From Paramarasmius palmivorus (taxonomy: Eukaryota; Basidiomycota; Agaricomycetes; Agaricales; Marasmiaceae), in the NCBI GenBank assembly GCA_037176845.1, contig JAYKXP010000085.1, positions 62,001 to 126,000 of the forward strand: a DNA stretch of 64,000 nucleotides, read 5' to 3'. The notes under the pieces were generated by a model. That model did not search any database and was not told the origin of the DNA. It saw nothing but the letters and a program-made list of their open reading frames with translations. Below, one piece after another: positions 11,101 through 23,700 of the stretch (the first letter of the stretch is position 1; every line of letters begins with the position of its first letter). The position numbers were made by a program, and so were the translations under genes.

Positions 11101-11682
11101 TATCGCATCGATTTAATTATCGGTCCAGAAATACAAGGAGCGCAAGAAAGGAGTACAGCAAATCCTCTTTGACCCGAGTCTCTCCACAATGGCCCGACGA
11201 AAATGGGAATTTGTCGAGGAAGTAGTGACCGCCTTGGGGAACGACGGGCAGTCATCGGATGAGACGGATGAAGGGCATAGGGACCGACCACTTGTCTCCT
11301 CGATCCCATATTACAGGCGACGAATCGTCAGTGAGTTGCTCTCTGAGCTCGACACTGAATCGCGCAACCTACAAAGGAAGATCAACCTGGCAAAAGGGAA
11401 ACGACGCATGAATCCACTTCGACCTCGCGGGCGTGGTACGGAAAAGAGCACCCGGACTCTTGCTCGAAGGCTCCCAGAGGCTTGCTATCATCGGCGCTTT
11501 CTACGTGCACTCGATACCATCGAGAAGGAAGGGCTTGCTATCCGAGACAGTGACCTACCGTTCTTGAATCAGATGAGTCAGAATAATTCAGACACAGAGA
11601 ATCCGGCGCCAGAAGAGATGGATACACAAGTGAGTCAGTATTATTTGCTATTTCTACTATCTTTAACACATCCACTTAGTAA
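8114..11682 (+). CDS. Long coiled-coil protein with duplicated exons and SSDE-containing C-terminal region
   Basis: About 15 exons. A Ser-rich N-terminus (from ATG 8114) leads into a long coiled coil (roughly 8530-10280) built from phase-0 exons, including two 114-nt exons (9063-9176 and 9233-9346) that encode related 38-residue units. A basic/Ser linker follows (10240-10570), then a conserved-looking region from E-Q-L-Q-Q-L-M to the end, including L-G-N-D-G-Q-S-S-D-E-T near 11235-11265. From memory, an L-G-x-D-G-M-S-S-D-E motif recurs in many agaricomycete orphan proteins; function unknown. The last intron (11630-11679) places TAA at 11680-11682. The intron at 8696-8747 must be GC-AG to keep frame, and a 19-nt microexon (9653-9671) restores phase. 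The N-terminal splice near 8390-8480 is uncertain. Confidence 0.7.
9063..9346 (+). repeat. Tandem duplication of a 114-nt coiled-coil exon with its intron
   Basis: Exons 9063-9176 and 9233-9346 are both exactly 114 nt, both phase 0-0, and 23 of 38 encoded residues match by eye. Related 38-residue units lie in the end of the preceding exon (about 8908-9018) and in the exon ending at 9567. Flanking introns start with similar GTTAG or GTAGG donors, and the introns after the first and third units share a TTTC-x-ACCTTGTCC stretch. Confidence 0.8.
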
Positions 11683-12717
11683 ACTTTTTCGGTGCACGCG
11701 TGTGTGAATGTTGGTATCTCTCTAGAGTAACTCGCATGTAACGTCACAAACTGTAATTCACGCTATTGCGTTCGCGCCTAGACGCACTCGCGATAATTCA
11801 GCGTGTTTGATATCCTATGTATCCATCGCTCTTTCCCGTTAGGGGATATCTTGAAAATCAACCCTGCAATTGGCTCAAAAATCGAACTCATTGAATGACG
11901 AGATTTGTCTTCACCTTTATAGAACCTAGACAGACCGAAATTCTACGAAGTAATCCTACCTAAAGATTTTGCATTATTCGGGGGACATTTCATGCATTAC
12001 GACTTACTAGATATCTGCCCATAATTCATTTGGGCTGACCCCGCCGTCGATTTGTCGCATTTCGGAGTGCAAATTGAATTAACTGAAATCCTTTCATTCA
12101 TGATATGGTTCAAATTTGGAGAAATTTACTACGATACCCAGGGAATCTGTTAGGAATTCCTCCGAACAGAATAATTTCCGTTTCTGGAGTGAATGTACTG
12201 GTATATTCTACCAATTTTGGTAATCGTCAAGGACATTTTTTCCCGCCCCGAGTAGGAACCAAGTGAAATCAGCGCCATTTTCTCGAATGTACCAGGACAA
12301 AATGTCCTGGACATTTTTACCGAACAGGCCCCAAGTCCAAACTCACATTTGGCGGGGCCTGCCAAAATGGCCCCGGTTTGGACCAGCCGCTTCGCAGTCC
12401 TGCCTTCTCCCCTCACGTAAATCAAAAAATATCCCCGGACTGCGAACGCGGCTGGAACCGAGCCTAATCTGTCCTTCGAAGGCGCACAGACCCGTTTCAC
12501 CCGTTAGCACCCGTCAAGTTACCGTTTTTGCTGGTTGGTCGACGGCACACGGCCGTGCCGTTGACGGTACTCTTTTTCTCCTCGAATCTCTTGACGGGAC
12601 GGCCACGGCCACCGGCACCCGTTACGCGCATCCCAATGTATACGTATTTGTTGGCAGTGTCGGCTCAGCTCGCGTTCGTCCAAAGCACAATTACGTTACA
12701 CTTGTTCCTTTTCCTTC
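11683..12717. other. Intergenic region with inverted-repeat cluster
   Basis: About 1 kb without a supportable gene. Holds short direct copies of AGGACATTTT (about 12231 and 12288) and, at 12491-12632, a cluster of ACCCGT words in inverted arrangement (listed separately). Probably promoter for the following ATP11 gene in its last part. Confidence 0.5.
12491..12632. repeat. GC-rich inverted-repeat cluster
   Basis: A 7-bp perfect stem (12542-12548 with 12555-12561, loop ACGGCC) lies inside a wider 9-bp inverted pair CCCGTCAAG (12510-12518) and CTTGACGGG (12590-12598). Several ACCCGT/CCCGTTA words flank it. Composition is clearly more GC-rich than the surrounding spacer. Could be a hairpin-forming remnant of a small non-autonomous element; no target-site duplication was identified. 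Confidence 0.5.
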
Positions 12718-13875
12718 ATGCACCGTATTGCGCTCTGGAGGGCATACCGTCCTGTTGCAAAAGCATTTTCTCAGCGCCATGCATTCACTACAATAAGGTC
12801 TCTGAACAATCAATTCTATGAATCGAAATACGCTGACAAGCTGAACCAACGTGCAAAGGAGTGAGGTCTCTAGTCGTATGTGCCAGTCATCCGTTCTCAT
12901 ATTCCTGTTTTCATTTTCTCGCTAGGAAGGGAGTTAGTATTTCCGAACTCAAGGATCTCGCGAAAGAACGTCTGAAAGAGGAGAGGAATAAAGTCAAGGA
13001 GGCGAACCAGAAAGTGCTTTCAGCCAATGTCGAGGCAAATCCAGAAAAGAAGGCCTCTGGTACAACACCTTTGGGTTCGGGTAGTAGGCAGGATAGTTCG
13101 CCAGTCAAGGTGTGCATGGAAATTGTGTTAAATGACATATGTCTAATCATCACACCAGCCTCTGTCGACAATACTCAACCTGCCTCGGATTCTTTCGGGG
13201 AACCTCAATGCAACGCAAATCGGCGCATTGTGGACAGCATATCATGCCTCTAGGTCTGAAGGCACAGGACGAGGATACCTATGTGCATCTGTCCCGGTTG
13301 ACATGTACGAAAAAATGGCGAAAATTGGAGCAAAATACCCTTCATTCGTTCTACCTGTTCCTCGACCGAAACCAGCCACCGAAGCCGAAGAAGTGCAGGG
13401 AGAGGACACAGCATACGAATTCTACTTCATGGAATGGAGTTTCCATGAAGTTCCCCCTTCGCCTTCCGTTACACCTGTCGACCCATTGTCAACCCAGCCC
13501 ACAGCTCCCGAAGCACCGGCAAGCAAAATACCCATCTCGACAGTCTTGTTCACTCCCTTGATAGAGTACAAGCTTCGAAATCAGTTCGCAACCCCATATC
13601 TCATCCTCACTCATTATACGGACCTGGCGCAGTCCCACGGCATCGTCTTGCTGCGAGGAGAAATCACGCCGGCTTCTGGTGAAGGACGATACTTGCTTTC
13701 ACAAGAGGACGCACAGGTTTTGTCGATGGGACTCCAGAGGTTCTACTTGTGGAACGACGCGTCGAAGGAAGGTGATGCAAACACTGAGGGTGAAAGAATC
13801 CTCAAGGCATTCCACGAGAAACAGGATGAGTTTGATTGGCAGGAAATGTTGAAGTACAGTACGACAACTTCGTAG
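12718..13875 (+). CDS. ATP11: Mitochondrial F1-ATPase assembly chaperone ATP11
   Basis: Exons 12718-12860, 12926-13109 and 13159-13875 join in phase to give 347 residues. The start gives an Arg/Ala-rich presequence (M-H-R-I-A-L-W-R-A-Y-R) expected for mitochondrial import. It is followed by Y-x-x-K-Y-A-D-K-L and a helical lead, then the conserved ATP11 core: I-L-N-L near 13171, I-G-A-L-W-T-A-Y-H, F-V-L-P-V-P-R, and P-Y-L-I-L-T-H-Y-T-D-L with G-I-V-L-L-R-G-E-I. In yeast, Atp11 binds the F1 beta subunit and prevents its aggregation during assembly in the matrix. Length and motif order match the family. A Pro/Thr-rich insert (about 13450-13530) is typical of fungal variability. Ends about 80 bp from the convergent kinesin gene. 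Confidence 0.92.
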
Positions 13876-13955
13876 AGTTCTAATGGTACATCTTACATAG
13901 AAGCGATATATGGTAGGGTGATGATAAAGCAAACTAGAATGCATGATTGCAATAA

Positions 13956-16900
13956 TTAACCAACAAATCTACGTATCGTTTTGCCTCCGCTTCTGCTGTC
14001 AGCTGCCTGGACCTCTTCCTCTATATCCTCTACTCTGAATATGGGGGCAGTACTTAGTTTCCTAAAGGCGGCATGAACATCAAGTACCAATTGTTGCTGC
14101 AACACCTCACCTTTTCTTCTTCTGTCCAGTAGAGCCGCTCTTTGGAATGATGATCATGGTGTCGTCTACGACATCCTCCGCTTCCTCCGCTAGCTTCAAG
14201 TTATTAATGCCCTTCTCAATGGCAGACACCCGTGCTTTGCTTGTCAAGAACCTCGCTTGTTGAGGCTGCTTGCCCTTCGACCGTGTAGGCGAAACGTTGG
14301 AGGTCCTCGGTGCTGTTTTTGCCCGTGGGGTTGGCGCTTCAGGGACCCAGTCGTCGTCCTCGCTATCCTCGTCATCTTCCGACTCCTCTGAATCTTCCTG
14401 AGAATCTTGGTCGGCCGTTTCATCATCGCTTGGCGGTGCACTACCGTTGTCAGTTTCGGTCTCTGCTTCGGTCGTTTCTGCATCTTCGCTATCTGAAGGT
14501 AGCATGGGAGGATCAGGTATGAACTCGCGGGTCTCCCGAACTTCTCGAGCAGGCATGCTTTGTTTTCGGATGGGCTTTTTCATAAGTTTGTCGTCGCCAA
14601 AGTCGAACTCCTCTCCTGAGCTTGATCCTTCCTCTTCCTCTTCTTCGTCATCTTCCCCTTCTTCATCCTCGTCTTCGTCATCTTCCTGGATCAAACTCAT
14701 CTCTACGTCGTCTTCATCTCCTTCGTCACTAGACCAATGCTGCTGCGGTTGAGTACGCTTGACGGGGCTGGCAAAAAGGCCAGACTGGTGAAGCATATCG
14801 ATTTTTGCATCAGTCTTGACTTCGTTGGCTTCCACCTACACGAATTGAATGAACGGTCAGTTGGGACTGTATTCAGCATGGTCATTACGGACCTCTTTCA
14901 TCAGTCTTCGCGTGTACATACGCTCCATCTCTTGCATACGCTCTTCCATCTCTTTCATAACTTCCTCTCGGGTCTCGGCTTCAATATCAGCGCAGCGCAT
15001 CTCCGCTTCGAACAACTAGAAGATAGAATGAGACGTGTCGTTGAAGTTCAAAAACAAGGACAACTAACCTGCATGCGAAGAGTCTCAACTTCGTCGAATA
15101 ACGCGTCCACCAGAGGATTGATTGGCGTGTCATCGTCGTCTTCGTCATCATCGTTTCCGTTATCCGGCTGGTCGACTATATCTCCCGATTAGCCAATTCA
15201 CAAAGTATTCCAGGAGACACTTACCTTCTTCTACCTCGAGCACCTGTTCGATGAGTTTCTTTCCGCTACCAGGGCCACCGGTAGATATCGTGACCTTTCG
15301 CCTGAACGGTTTTGGTATAATGGAAGGCTCTCTCAATGTCGTCTGCCCAAATTGCTTGGTGAGTTTGCTCTGGATTTTGCTCGTACCAATAGTGGGAGCC
15401 TTCTGAATAGGTGCGGGCGCAGGTGTAATGTATACTTCCCTTGCAAGCGCAGAGAATTTCATTACATGCGAGTTTTCGTCGTAACCAGTGTCGTACGGAT
15501 TCACGTTGACGATCATGACCTAGACAACACAAGCACTCAAATGTCAACAGAAGTATGAACCGGGAAGAGAATTAACTGACTGTTCGACCGTCACCGACGA
15601 AGTAGTCCATCAAAGCTTCGGTGAGCTTGCTGTGTCTGAAAGGAACGATTGCCAGGCCCTTCTTGATGTCCCGGGTGTCCATCCTGCCGGCTTCACCTTT
15701 GCCTTCTTGCGAAAGGCTCACTGCCACCTTGTGCTGGTTTGAACGAAGCGCCTCCAAACATTGTCCCAGGACCATCAAGGAGTTGTTGATGTTACCAGCT
15801 TCCTTGAGTCGATCACCTGTAGTTTGGGTGTGCTTGGTTCGTTCGGAACCAGCCAAGTCGACGAGCGTTATTCTAGAGATTTGAATTGCAGTAGGGTCCT
15901 AAAGGATTGTAAGCAGAAGGCTCTACAAAGTACGAATTCACTCACGTTCTTCTCTCCACGGTGACACCGCATGATCTTGATGATGACCATTCCATGGCTA
16001 CGGCTACTTTCTCTATTGGCCAATGTTCCGAAGACACGTCGGTGGATTTGCCCGAGCTTCACTAAAGCTTTGGCTTCTGCAGCGCTGTTCACCCGGAATT
16101 GGCGTAATCCAGAGATGTAACGGCCCTTGATACCGGAATCAGGACTATCCGTAGACGGAGACGGCTTCAAAGGTAGCGCAGTTCGAGTAAAGACCAGCGA
16201 TGGTGCGCTCCCCGATCGAGGGATTTGGCTTTCTTGGGCCCCGTCCTTGACTGTTTCGAGCAAGTCGTATACTTTCTCGTTGTACACCTCCGCATAGGAA
16301 AGCCAGATGCTGTATTCGTAGTTACGGTCCAACTTGATAACGGTGCTGTCTGCGTCCATATCAATGGTAGAGTTAGAGCTGGATATTTGTTGGCCGAGCA
16401 CTTGGGCTACGGCAGGCTCGGGAGTGAAAGGAGGTGGTTTGGAGTCGGAAGGGTCTGCGAGTTCAACACCCATGAGACGTACTGGACGATACTATTGAGG
16501 CTTGAGTGAATGGCACAGATGAAGGGAGTATGACTACGTACCTTGCTATTTGACTGCAATCCATCAGTACTGTTGAAAATCACATCTAGGGTCCTTGGGA
16601 GGATACCGGCGCTATCCTCTGTCGATCCTCCTTGCACTGTATATGTCTTCCCAGAGTTGGTAACACCATATGTGAACAACAACCCACTCTGGCCGTGGAG
16701 TGCGTCACGAACGAGAGGTAGTGTTGTTTTCTCAAAGAACTCGGATTGGGTGGTAGCTGGAGGAAAGATGTGCGAAAATGTATAGGTAGATGTAGGTGGG
16801 ACAGTGGATGGCCGGAAGCGTGAAGTTGTCTGATGATCCTGAGGATCGGTCATCCGAACAGTGGTGTTCGACAACTGCGTAAGATAAGGAGATAATGCCT

Positions 16901-17308
16901 CTTCGTCTTCGTTAATCTGCGGTCTGATACGTAGATATGCCTGCGGCGTATGAGAATCAAATAAAGTGCAGTGAATATGCCACACACCATGATTGGTTCT
17001 CTTTCATTTTCCTGCGATGTTGCCGCCTTGGTTGCTTTCCGTGGTATAGCTGAACTCTTTGAGGCTGGCTTTGGAGAAGGTGATTTCTCAAGAGGTGATA
17101 TGTTTCTTTGAGCAAGTGGTTTCCTGCCGACAGCTTTCTTTGCTGCGGGTGCTGGTGCTGGCGCTGGCGCTGCCGCAGGTACCAGAGCAGGCTGCTGGTT
17201 TGCTGCGGCTGCTCTGGCTCTTGTTGTCCTTGTTGTAGCCGCAGAGGCAGCAGCAGCAGTTTTTGTTCTGCTTGAAGCTCTTGTCGCAGTCCGTGGCTGA
17301 TCTGACAT
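13956..17308 (-). CDS. Kinesin-6 family motor (KIF20/MKLP2-like)
   Basis: Start at 17308 gives an Ala/Thr/Arg-rich N-terminus of about 107 residues. The motor follows: L-R-I-R-P-Q near 16925, P-loop G-V-T-N-S-G-K-T at 16644-16667, Y-S-I-W-L-S-Y-A-E-V-Y-N-E near 16280-16318, switch I N-R-E-S-S-R-S-H near 16000, switch II L-A-G-S-E-R-T-K near 15840, then H-S-K-L-T near 15620. The Y-G-V-T-N-S-G-K-T-Y-T form and the insert before switch I point to kinesin-6, which works at the spindle midzone and in cytokinesis. A coiled coil (15000-14830) and a very acidic tail (14720-14330) follow. A last intron at about 14057-14107 joins a short final exon ending at TAA 13956; without it the frame stops at 14107. 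K-K-K-R-K at that junction resembles a nuclear signal. Confidence 0.88.
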
Positions 17309-17719
17309 GATGGCGGTTTGAGAAAGAGTTGGATAGTCCTGAACAGGAAGGAGCGCGTGGAGAATGCAAGGCGCGCACGTGATCGTGATGAGCCACGCGA
17401 CAGGTAACCTTTTTTGTCCAGAGTTTTCCCATCTCTGACTCCCATTTTCCTCCCGTTTTCTCTCGCTTTTTTGCGATACTTTCTTCTCAAGAGAGCTCGC
17501 TGCTCATTCTGGATAATTTATCCGTAGTTTGCACGCAAAGGCACCGGCTACGGAACCGCAATTTTCGTGCGGCGTCAAATGGCCCTGACTCGGACAGCCG
17601 CGCTGTGATATTGATCTAACATTCACTCTCTCAGGGGATAAAAACGGCATGGACCCATATGCTATTTGGTTCAAAGAAACACCCCCATTCATCACTCACT
17701 TGAAGCTTCAGCTCGACTC
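17309..17719. promoter_or_regulatory. Divergent promoter region, kinesin / ABC transporter
   Basis: A 411-bp spacer between the divergent kinesin-6 start (17308) and ABC transporter start (17720). A GGATAAAAAC stretch at about 17636-17645 is a weak TATA candidate for the plus-strand gene. No other element was identified. Confidence 0.4.
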
Positions 17720-20700
17720 ATGAGCGCTGAAAGGTAAGAAATGTGTTCTCTTTTGGCCAGACTCGCCTCTGACCTTGGATACATCCAGATTCTTTGGCGA
17801 TACTCTCCTCATACCACCTTATGCTGCCTTTTTATCTCTTGCTCTATTGCTTTTTCACTGGTCTGTGAAGGGTCTCAGCAAGCGACGGTCGCCAATTAGG
17901 CTTGAGGATGCGGAAGTGGAACTATCGCTGAATGAGCATGTTTCAACAATTCGCGTCGCACCCGGACGCGTTATAACGCTCTTCTGGTGGTTGAGGGTCG
18001 CTGGGTGTCTGGGACTGTTAGGACTTTCACTGGCCTCACGTTGGTATTCGGGAGCTCATGAGTCTGAAGCATCAGTTCCTGCAGTTCCAGAATCTGCCTT
18101 GGTGTTTTGCTTCGTGCGTAACTGTCTAACTCTTCCCCATGCAACCTCACTAATGCCTTTGGCAGTTATATACAACGCTCCTTGCTGCTATACCGCTGAT
18201 TGTGAAGAAAGACAGTACCTTGGTGGCTTTACATCGCAACATTGTACTCCTCGTCACCCTAGCCGTCTATTCATACCGAGACGTGTACCCTCTCTTGACA
18301 TACACGAAAGAGCCTATGGACAGAGCGGACGGCCCATTGCTGTGGGTCAAAATCGGACTCCTCGTGCTCGTAGCTGTAGTCATTCCACTCTTCACACCGC
18401 GTCAAGACTATCTCAGCGCCCAGAGAGAGGTATGTATCATTGGACTACCATATGGAACCAACCTCGAACACATTTTTCACAGGCAAACCCAGAACAAGTG
18501 GCATCTCTTGCCTCCCTCTTCACATACGCGTTTCTGGACCGTGTCATCTTTTCTGCTTACAAGAATCCCAAATTCACCGACAAGAGCTTGCCCACACTGG
18601 CCGACTATGATGCAGCCCATTACCTTAAATCACAGAGTTTCGGGGTAAGAATAGCTCACCTTCATTTCAGTACACACTCTCATACTAGGTACAGAATCTG
18701 GATCGCTTTTCTGGTGCAAAAAGATCACACATCTTCTGGGGCATGATGAAGACATTCCGCTGGGATTACGCATCGCTGCTCATGGTTAGCTTGGTCGACA
18801 TGGTCACTGCGTTGGCGTCCCCCGTTGCTATCAATAGACTTTTGAAGTACGGCAAGCATGGTGCTCGCCTCGTATTACCACCCACTGATCATGATCAATT
18901 TCCAACAGCTATATCGAGAAGGGTGGAGAAGGAGCAGTAATACGACCTTGGTTTTGGATTGCTCTCCTTTTCACAGGGCCATTTGTTCACTCGTTGGCGA
19001 CGAATCGATACGAGTTCATAGCAGTCAGTCTCTCCATCTTCCTCACCTTTGTTGGACTTCTCATCCAGGTTGTATAGTCCCGTCTCAGTGTTAGAGTCGA
19101 AGCCATTCTTACGCAACTCATTTTCGAACATTCGCTCCGCATTCGACCCCAAAGCGAAAAGTCAGTTCAAGGGCAAGATCCAAAACAAAAGGACAGCATG
19201 ATTGGCAAGATGAATAACTTGATCACTACTGATCTGGCAAATGTAATCGCTGCCCGTGACTTTCCGAAATTACTGGTACAAGTTCCTCTACGAATCGCTT
19301 TGACCATTTTCTTTCTGTATGAGGTCTTGGGATGGAGGTATGGATGCTCTGAAGTGCCAGTGTCGCGCCATTGCTTATGTTATTGTTCGGTCAGTGCTTT
19401 TGTAGGTTTGGCCGTAATTATCGTTTGTATGCCCATTCCTGGTTTGGTGGGGAAGACAATGCACTATTACCAGAAGGAAAAGATGAAGAGGACAGATGGC
19501 AGGGTATCCCGAGTCGTTGAAGGTGAGCTTTCATGCCTTCACATAGTACCTCCTCAAACCTGAAGTTTGTAACAGCGGTCAACCTCATGCGTATGATCAA
19601 GTTGCTCGGCTGGGAGAGAAAGATGCAAAAGGAGATCCATGAGAAACGTGTAGAGGAGATGAAGTGGTCTTGGAAGCTTACTCTCTTCACTGTGCCTGTC
19701 AACGTCACCAAGTAGGTTATTAGCTCGCCTGATTTGGAAGTAAGTCACAACTTGTTGCAGCTTCACACTTCCCATCATCGTTCTACTTGGCACATATATC
19801 ACATAGTAAGTGTATTACTATCCAATACATTAGTGCACTTGGTTAATCTTCATATTCTAGCGTTCGTTAACACCGGCTGTCATCGTTGCAGACATTTGTA
19901 ACCTCTCTTGACAGACTGCAATCATGAAACAAGAATTGACCGCTTCCAAAGTGTTCTCGACCGATACCGTCATGGACACGTTCAGGTAAAGCCTTGAAAC
20001 CTTCTCTTCTCCGTCTGCGTTTCATCCCTGTCTACAGGCAATTGTTATGGGAAGTCTCCAACGCTATATCATCAGTTGTTGCCGGCAAGGTCTCCCTGGA
20101 TCGAATCAACGACTTCCTTCACAACGTAAGTCACAACATTCCTTAAGATATATTTTCTGACCCATTACCCTCAGACGGAGCTACTCGATGCGTATGTAGA
20201 TGAACATGTCCACGAGGAATCCGCACTCCACAGAGAAGAGATTGGGTTCCAGAATGCCAAGTTTACGTGGGAAGTGAAACAAGATACGGATTCCTCGGAA
20301 CGAAACTTTGTCCTACATGCACAAGACCGAATTGTTTTCAAGGATAAAGCTATCAACCTCATCATAGGTCCTACAGGTTCGGGAAAGACTAGTGTATTGA
20401 TGGCCCTTTTAGGTAACGATACTCCCACCTACCACATTTCTCGGTATAACTGAAGGCGTTTTTAAGGTGAAATGCATTGTCTCACATCCAACACGCCTGG
20501 ATCTTGGTTCAACCTTCCTCGTCACAAAGGTGTTGCGTATGCTGCACAAGAGTCATGGATACAGAACGATACCATCAAGGTACCGATAGTCACGGTTTTC
20601 TGTGTCGCAGAGCAATACTGACGCGCGGGGGCAGGCAAACATCTTATTTGATAGTGTCTTTGACGAGGAACGGTATCAGAAGGTCATTCATCAGTGTTGT

Positions 20701-23700
20701 CTTGAACATGACCTCAGTCTCTTTGAGGCCAGTGATAACACCGAGGTCGGTGAACTGGGCGTGACCCTTAGTGGTGGACAGAAAGCTCGGATCACACTGG
20801 CAAGAGCAATCTATTCGAATGCTGAGATTCTCCTTTTGGATGATGTGTTTGCTGCTTTGGAGTGCGTCTATCTACTCTCATTCCGGTTCGCTCACTGACG
20901 TCCTCTACGAAAGCATACATACTGCCAAATGGATAGTAGAGAAATGTTTCCGGGGTGACCTCGTCAAGGGGAGGACGATCTTACTTGTGGTGAGTGTTGA
21001 CTGACAAGTCATATAACTTCGTGCCTGATCTCTCTTTAGACGCATAACTTGGCGTTAACTGCTCCTTTGGCTGACTATATCGTGTCGGTCGACCTTGACG
21101 GGCGTTTAACCGGAGAGGAGACCTCTGGTAGCAAGAGTGCTTACGTCCAAGAACAAATCAGAAAAGACGAGGAGCACCTCGAGAAGCTCGAGAAATTGGA
21201 GAGTGAGGATGCTCCAGTGGATCCTACTGCTGACGAGAAGACACAAAAGACTGGAAAGTTAATCATGGAAGAAGAAAAAGAAGACGGGCGAGTGCGCTGG
21301 TCGACGGGTGAGTTTCAATGTCTGTCTGGGAATGATATTTCCTAACGCGCGTCTTTGAAGTCGCAATGTACTTCAAGAGTCTTGGAGGGAAGCATCCTAT
21401 CATTTATTACCTGTCTTTCTTCGTTCCAATGGCATTGTCAAACCTATCTATTGGTATGCAGTCATGGTATCTCGGATACTGGGCTTCCCAGTACGCTATC
21501 TATCCGGCCAGTGAAGTCAACATTCTCTTGTGAGTTGTCTCGCTATTCTCGGTTAGTGCATAGCTCATGTCTTTACAGCCATGTAGGAGTATATCGTAGG
21601 TGCCTGTTAAGCTACAACGATTTGAAGGCTAATGAAAGGGATATAGTATCTATCTGCCTTTCCTCCATCTTTTGGCACGTCTTCTGCAGGCTAGTCACGG
21701 GGCGAGGGTCGTTGAGAGCCTCCAGAACAATCCACTCGCGATTGATGGAAGCTATATTCGGATCAACCTTCCGGTAAGCGTTTTCCCTTCAAACGAATAT
21801 CTCGCGCTAACAAATGGGAATCAGTTGGCTTGATGTTACGCCAAAGTCACGAATTATAACTAGGGCAACGCAGGATATGAATGCCAGTAAGTGGACGAAA
21901 ATATGCGAGGGCATACCTACTTATCAACTCATGCAAAATAGTTGACGGCCAACTGTTCCGGCATATCTTCTTGCTTTGGAACATTGTCTCGTATATGTTG
22001 ATACGACTCGGAGGTGTGGTCATATACAGCCCAATCTTTATCCTCCCGGGTATTTTTCTGGCCATTGTGGCCATCTGGTTGAGCAATGTCTATATGAAAG
22101 CTCAGGTTGAGATCAAACGGGAAATGTCCAAGGCCCGTGCGCCTGTTCTTGCACAGTAAGTCTTTGGTTAGGTCACTGATACCATTGAACTTGAACAATT
22201 TGAATCTCAAGCTACGGCGCTACTATTGCAGGTCTTCGTACGTGTCCCTGTCGCTGTGACAAGTCTTATATATTTTACTCACATTGTTGTGCATATAGCA
22301 TCAATACGAGCGTATGGCGCACAGGGGCAGTCCATACGTGAATCTCTCGTACGCATCGACCATTATTCTCGCGCCGCGCGGACTTTCCATTGTCTCACTC
22401 GGTGGATTGCCTTGCGCATGGATCTTATGAGCACAACGTTCGTGTCTGCGCTCGCCATTTACTTGTTCTACGTCGCACATCAGAGCTCCGCGGCCACCGG
22501 TTTCTCGTTAAACATGGGTAGTGAGTTCGTTCTACCTTCTCCCGAGATATGTCAGATTAAGCCACGGATTGCAGCTGGTTTCAGTGGTGTAGTGCTTATG
22601 GCTGTCCAGTGTGTCAATACCATTGAGATACAGAGTGAGTGTTAATCATGTGTGAATTGCTTTTCGTGCTGATTTTGTGGTGTAGGTAATAGGTACGGGA
22701 ACATATTATAGTGTCCATCAGAGGCTTATCAGCTATCTCTAGTCTGGAACGGATCAAGCAGTATTTTGGAATTGAGCAGGAACCAAAGCCAACGAAGGAG
22801 GGAGAGCCTCCGGCGTATTGGCCAGCGAACGGAACACTCAAAGTAGAGCATTTGAGCGCTCGATATGTCAAGGACGGACCTGAAGTTCTGCGAGATGTGT
22901 CCTTTGAAGTACAAGGAGGTGAACGGATTGGTATCGGTAAGGATCGCTTGTTATTCCGCTTTTCGTTGTACTAAAGAGGGTACTGTAGTGGGCCGTACGG
23001 GTGCCGGAAAAGTGAGTTCATCTTTTGGGTCCCGAGTCCTTCTCTCACGGCTGTGGTTAGAGTTCCTTGACGCTCGCTTTGCTACGTGGCATCCCGACTA
23101 GCGGAGAGGTATACTATGACGGTTTACCTACATCATCGCTAAACCTCAACGCGTTACGATCCAAAGTTACCATCATTCCTCAAGTAGTACGTTCAGGCCG
23201 TTCGTTCACGTGACTGAAGCTAAATAAACCTACTAGCCGGAGCTCTTCAACGGCACCCTCAGACAGAACCTAGATCCCTTCGAAGAATATGATGATGCAA
23301 CGCTTAACGACGCTCTCCGTGCTGCTGGATTACAATCTATTCAAACCGAAACCGAGGAGAATAGGTTGACGTTGGACACGACCGTTTCCAGCGGAGGTGC
23401 CAACATGTCAGTCGGCCAGAGGCAGATCCTTGCTCTGGCTAGGGCCATCGTCAGAGGCAGTAAATTGCTTATTTTGGATGAAGCTACATCGGCTATAGGT
23501 CAGTCCCGTCAACATATCTCTTTTCAGTAGCCCCTCATTTTATGTGGTATAGATTACAAGACGGACGCCGTTATACAACAATCCCTTCGAAACGAGTTAG
23601 GCAAGGATGTGACTTTAATCACAGTCGCTCATCGGCTTCAAACGGTTATGGATTCAGATAAAATTGTGAGTACTTCAAGGGCCTCTGCGATACCCCCAGA

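Noticed and set aside
14447..14752. Plus-strand Ser-rich frame
   Set aside because: Antisense shadow of the acidic tail of the kinesin-6 gene.
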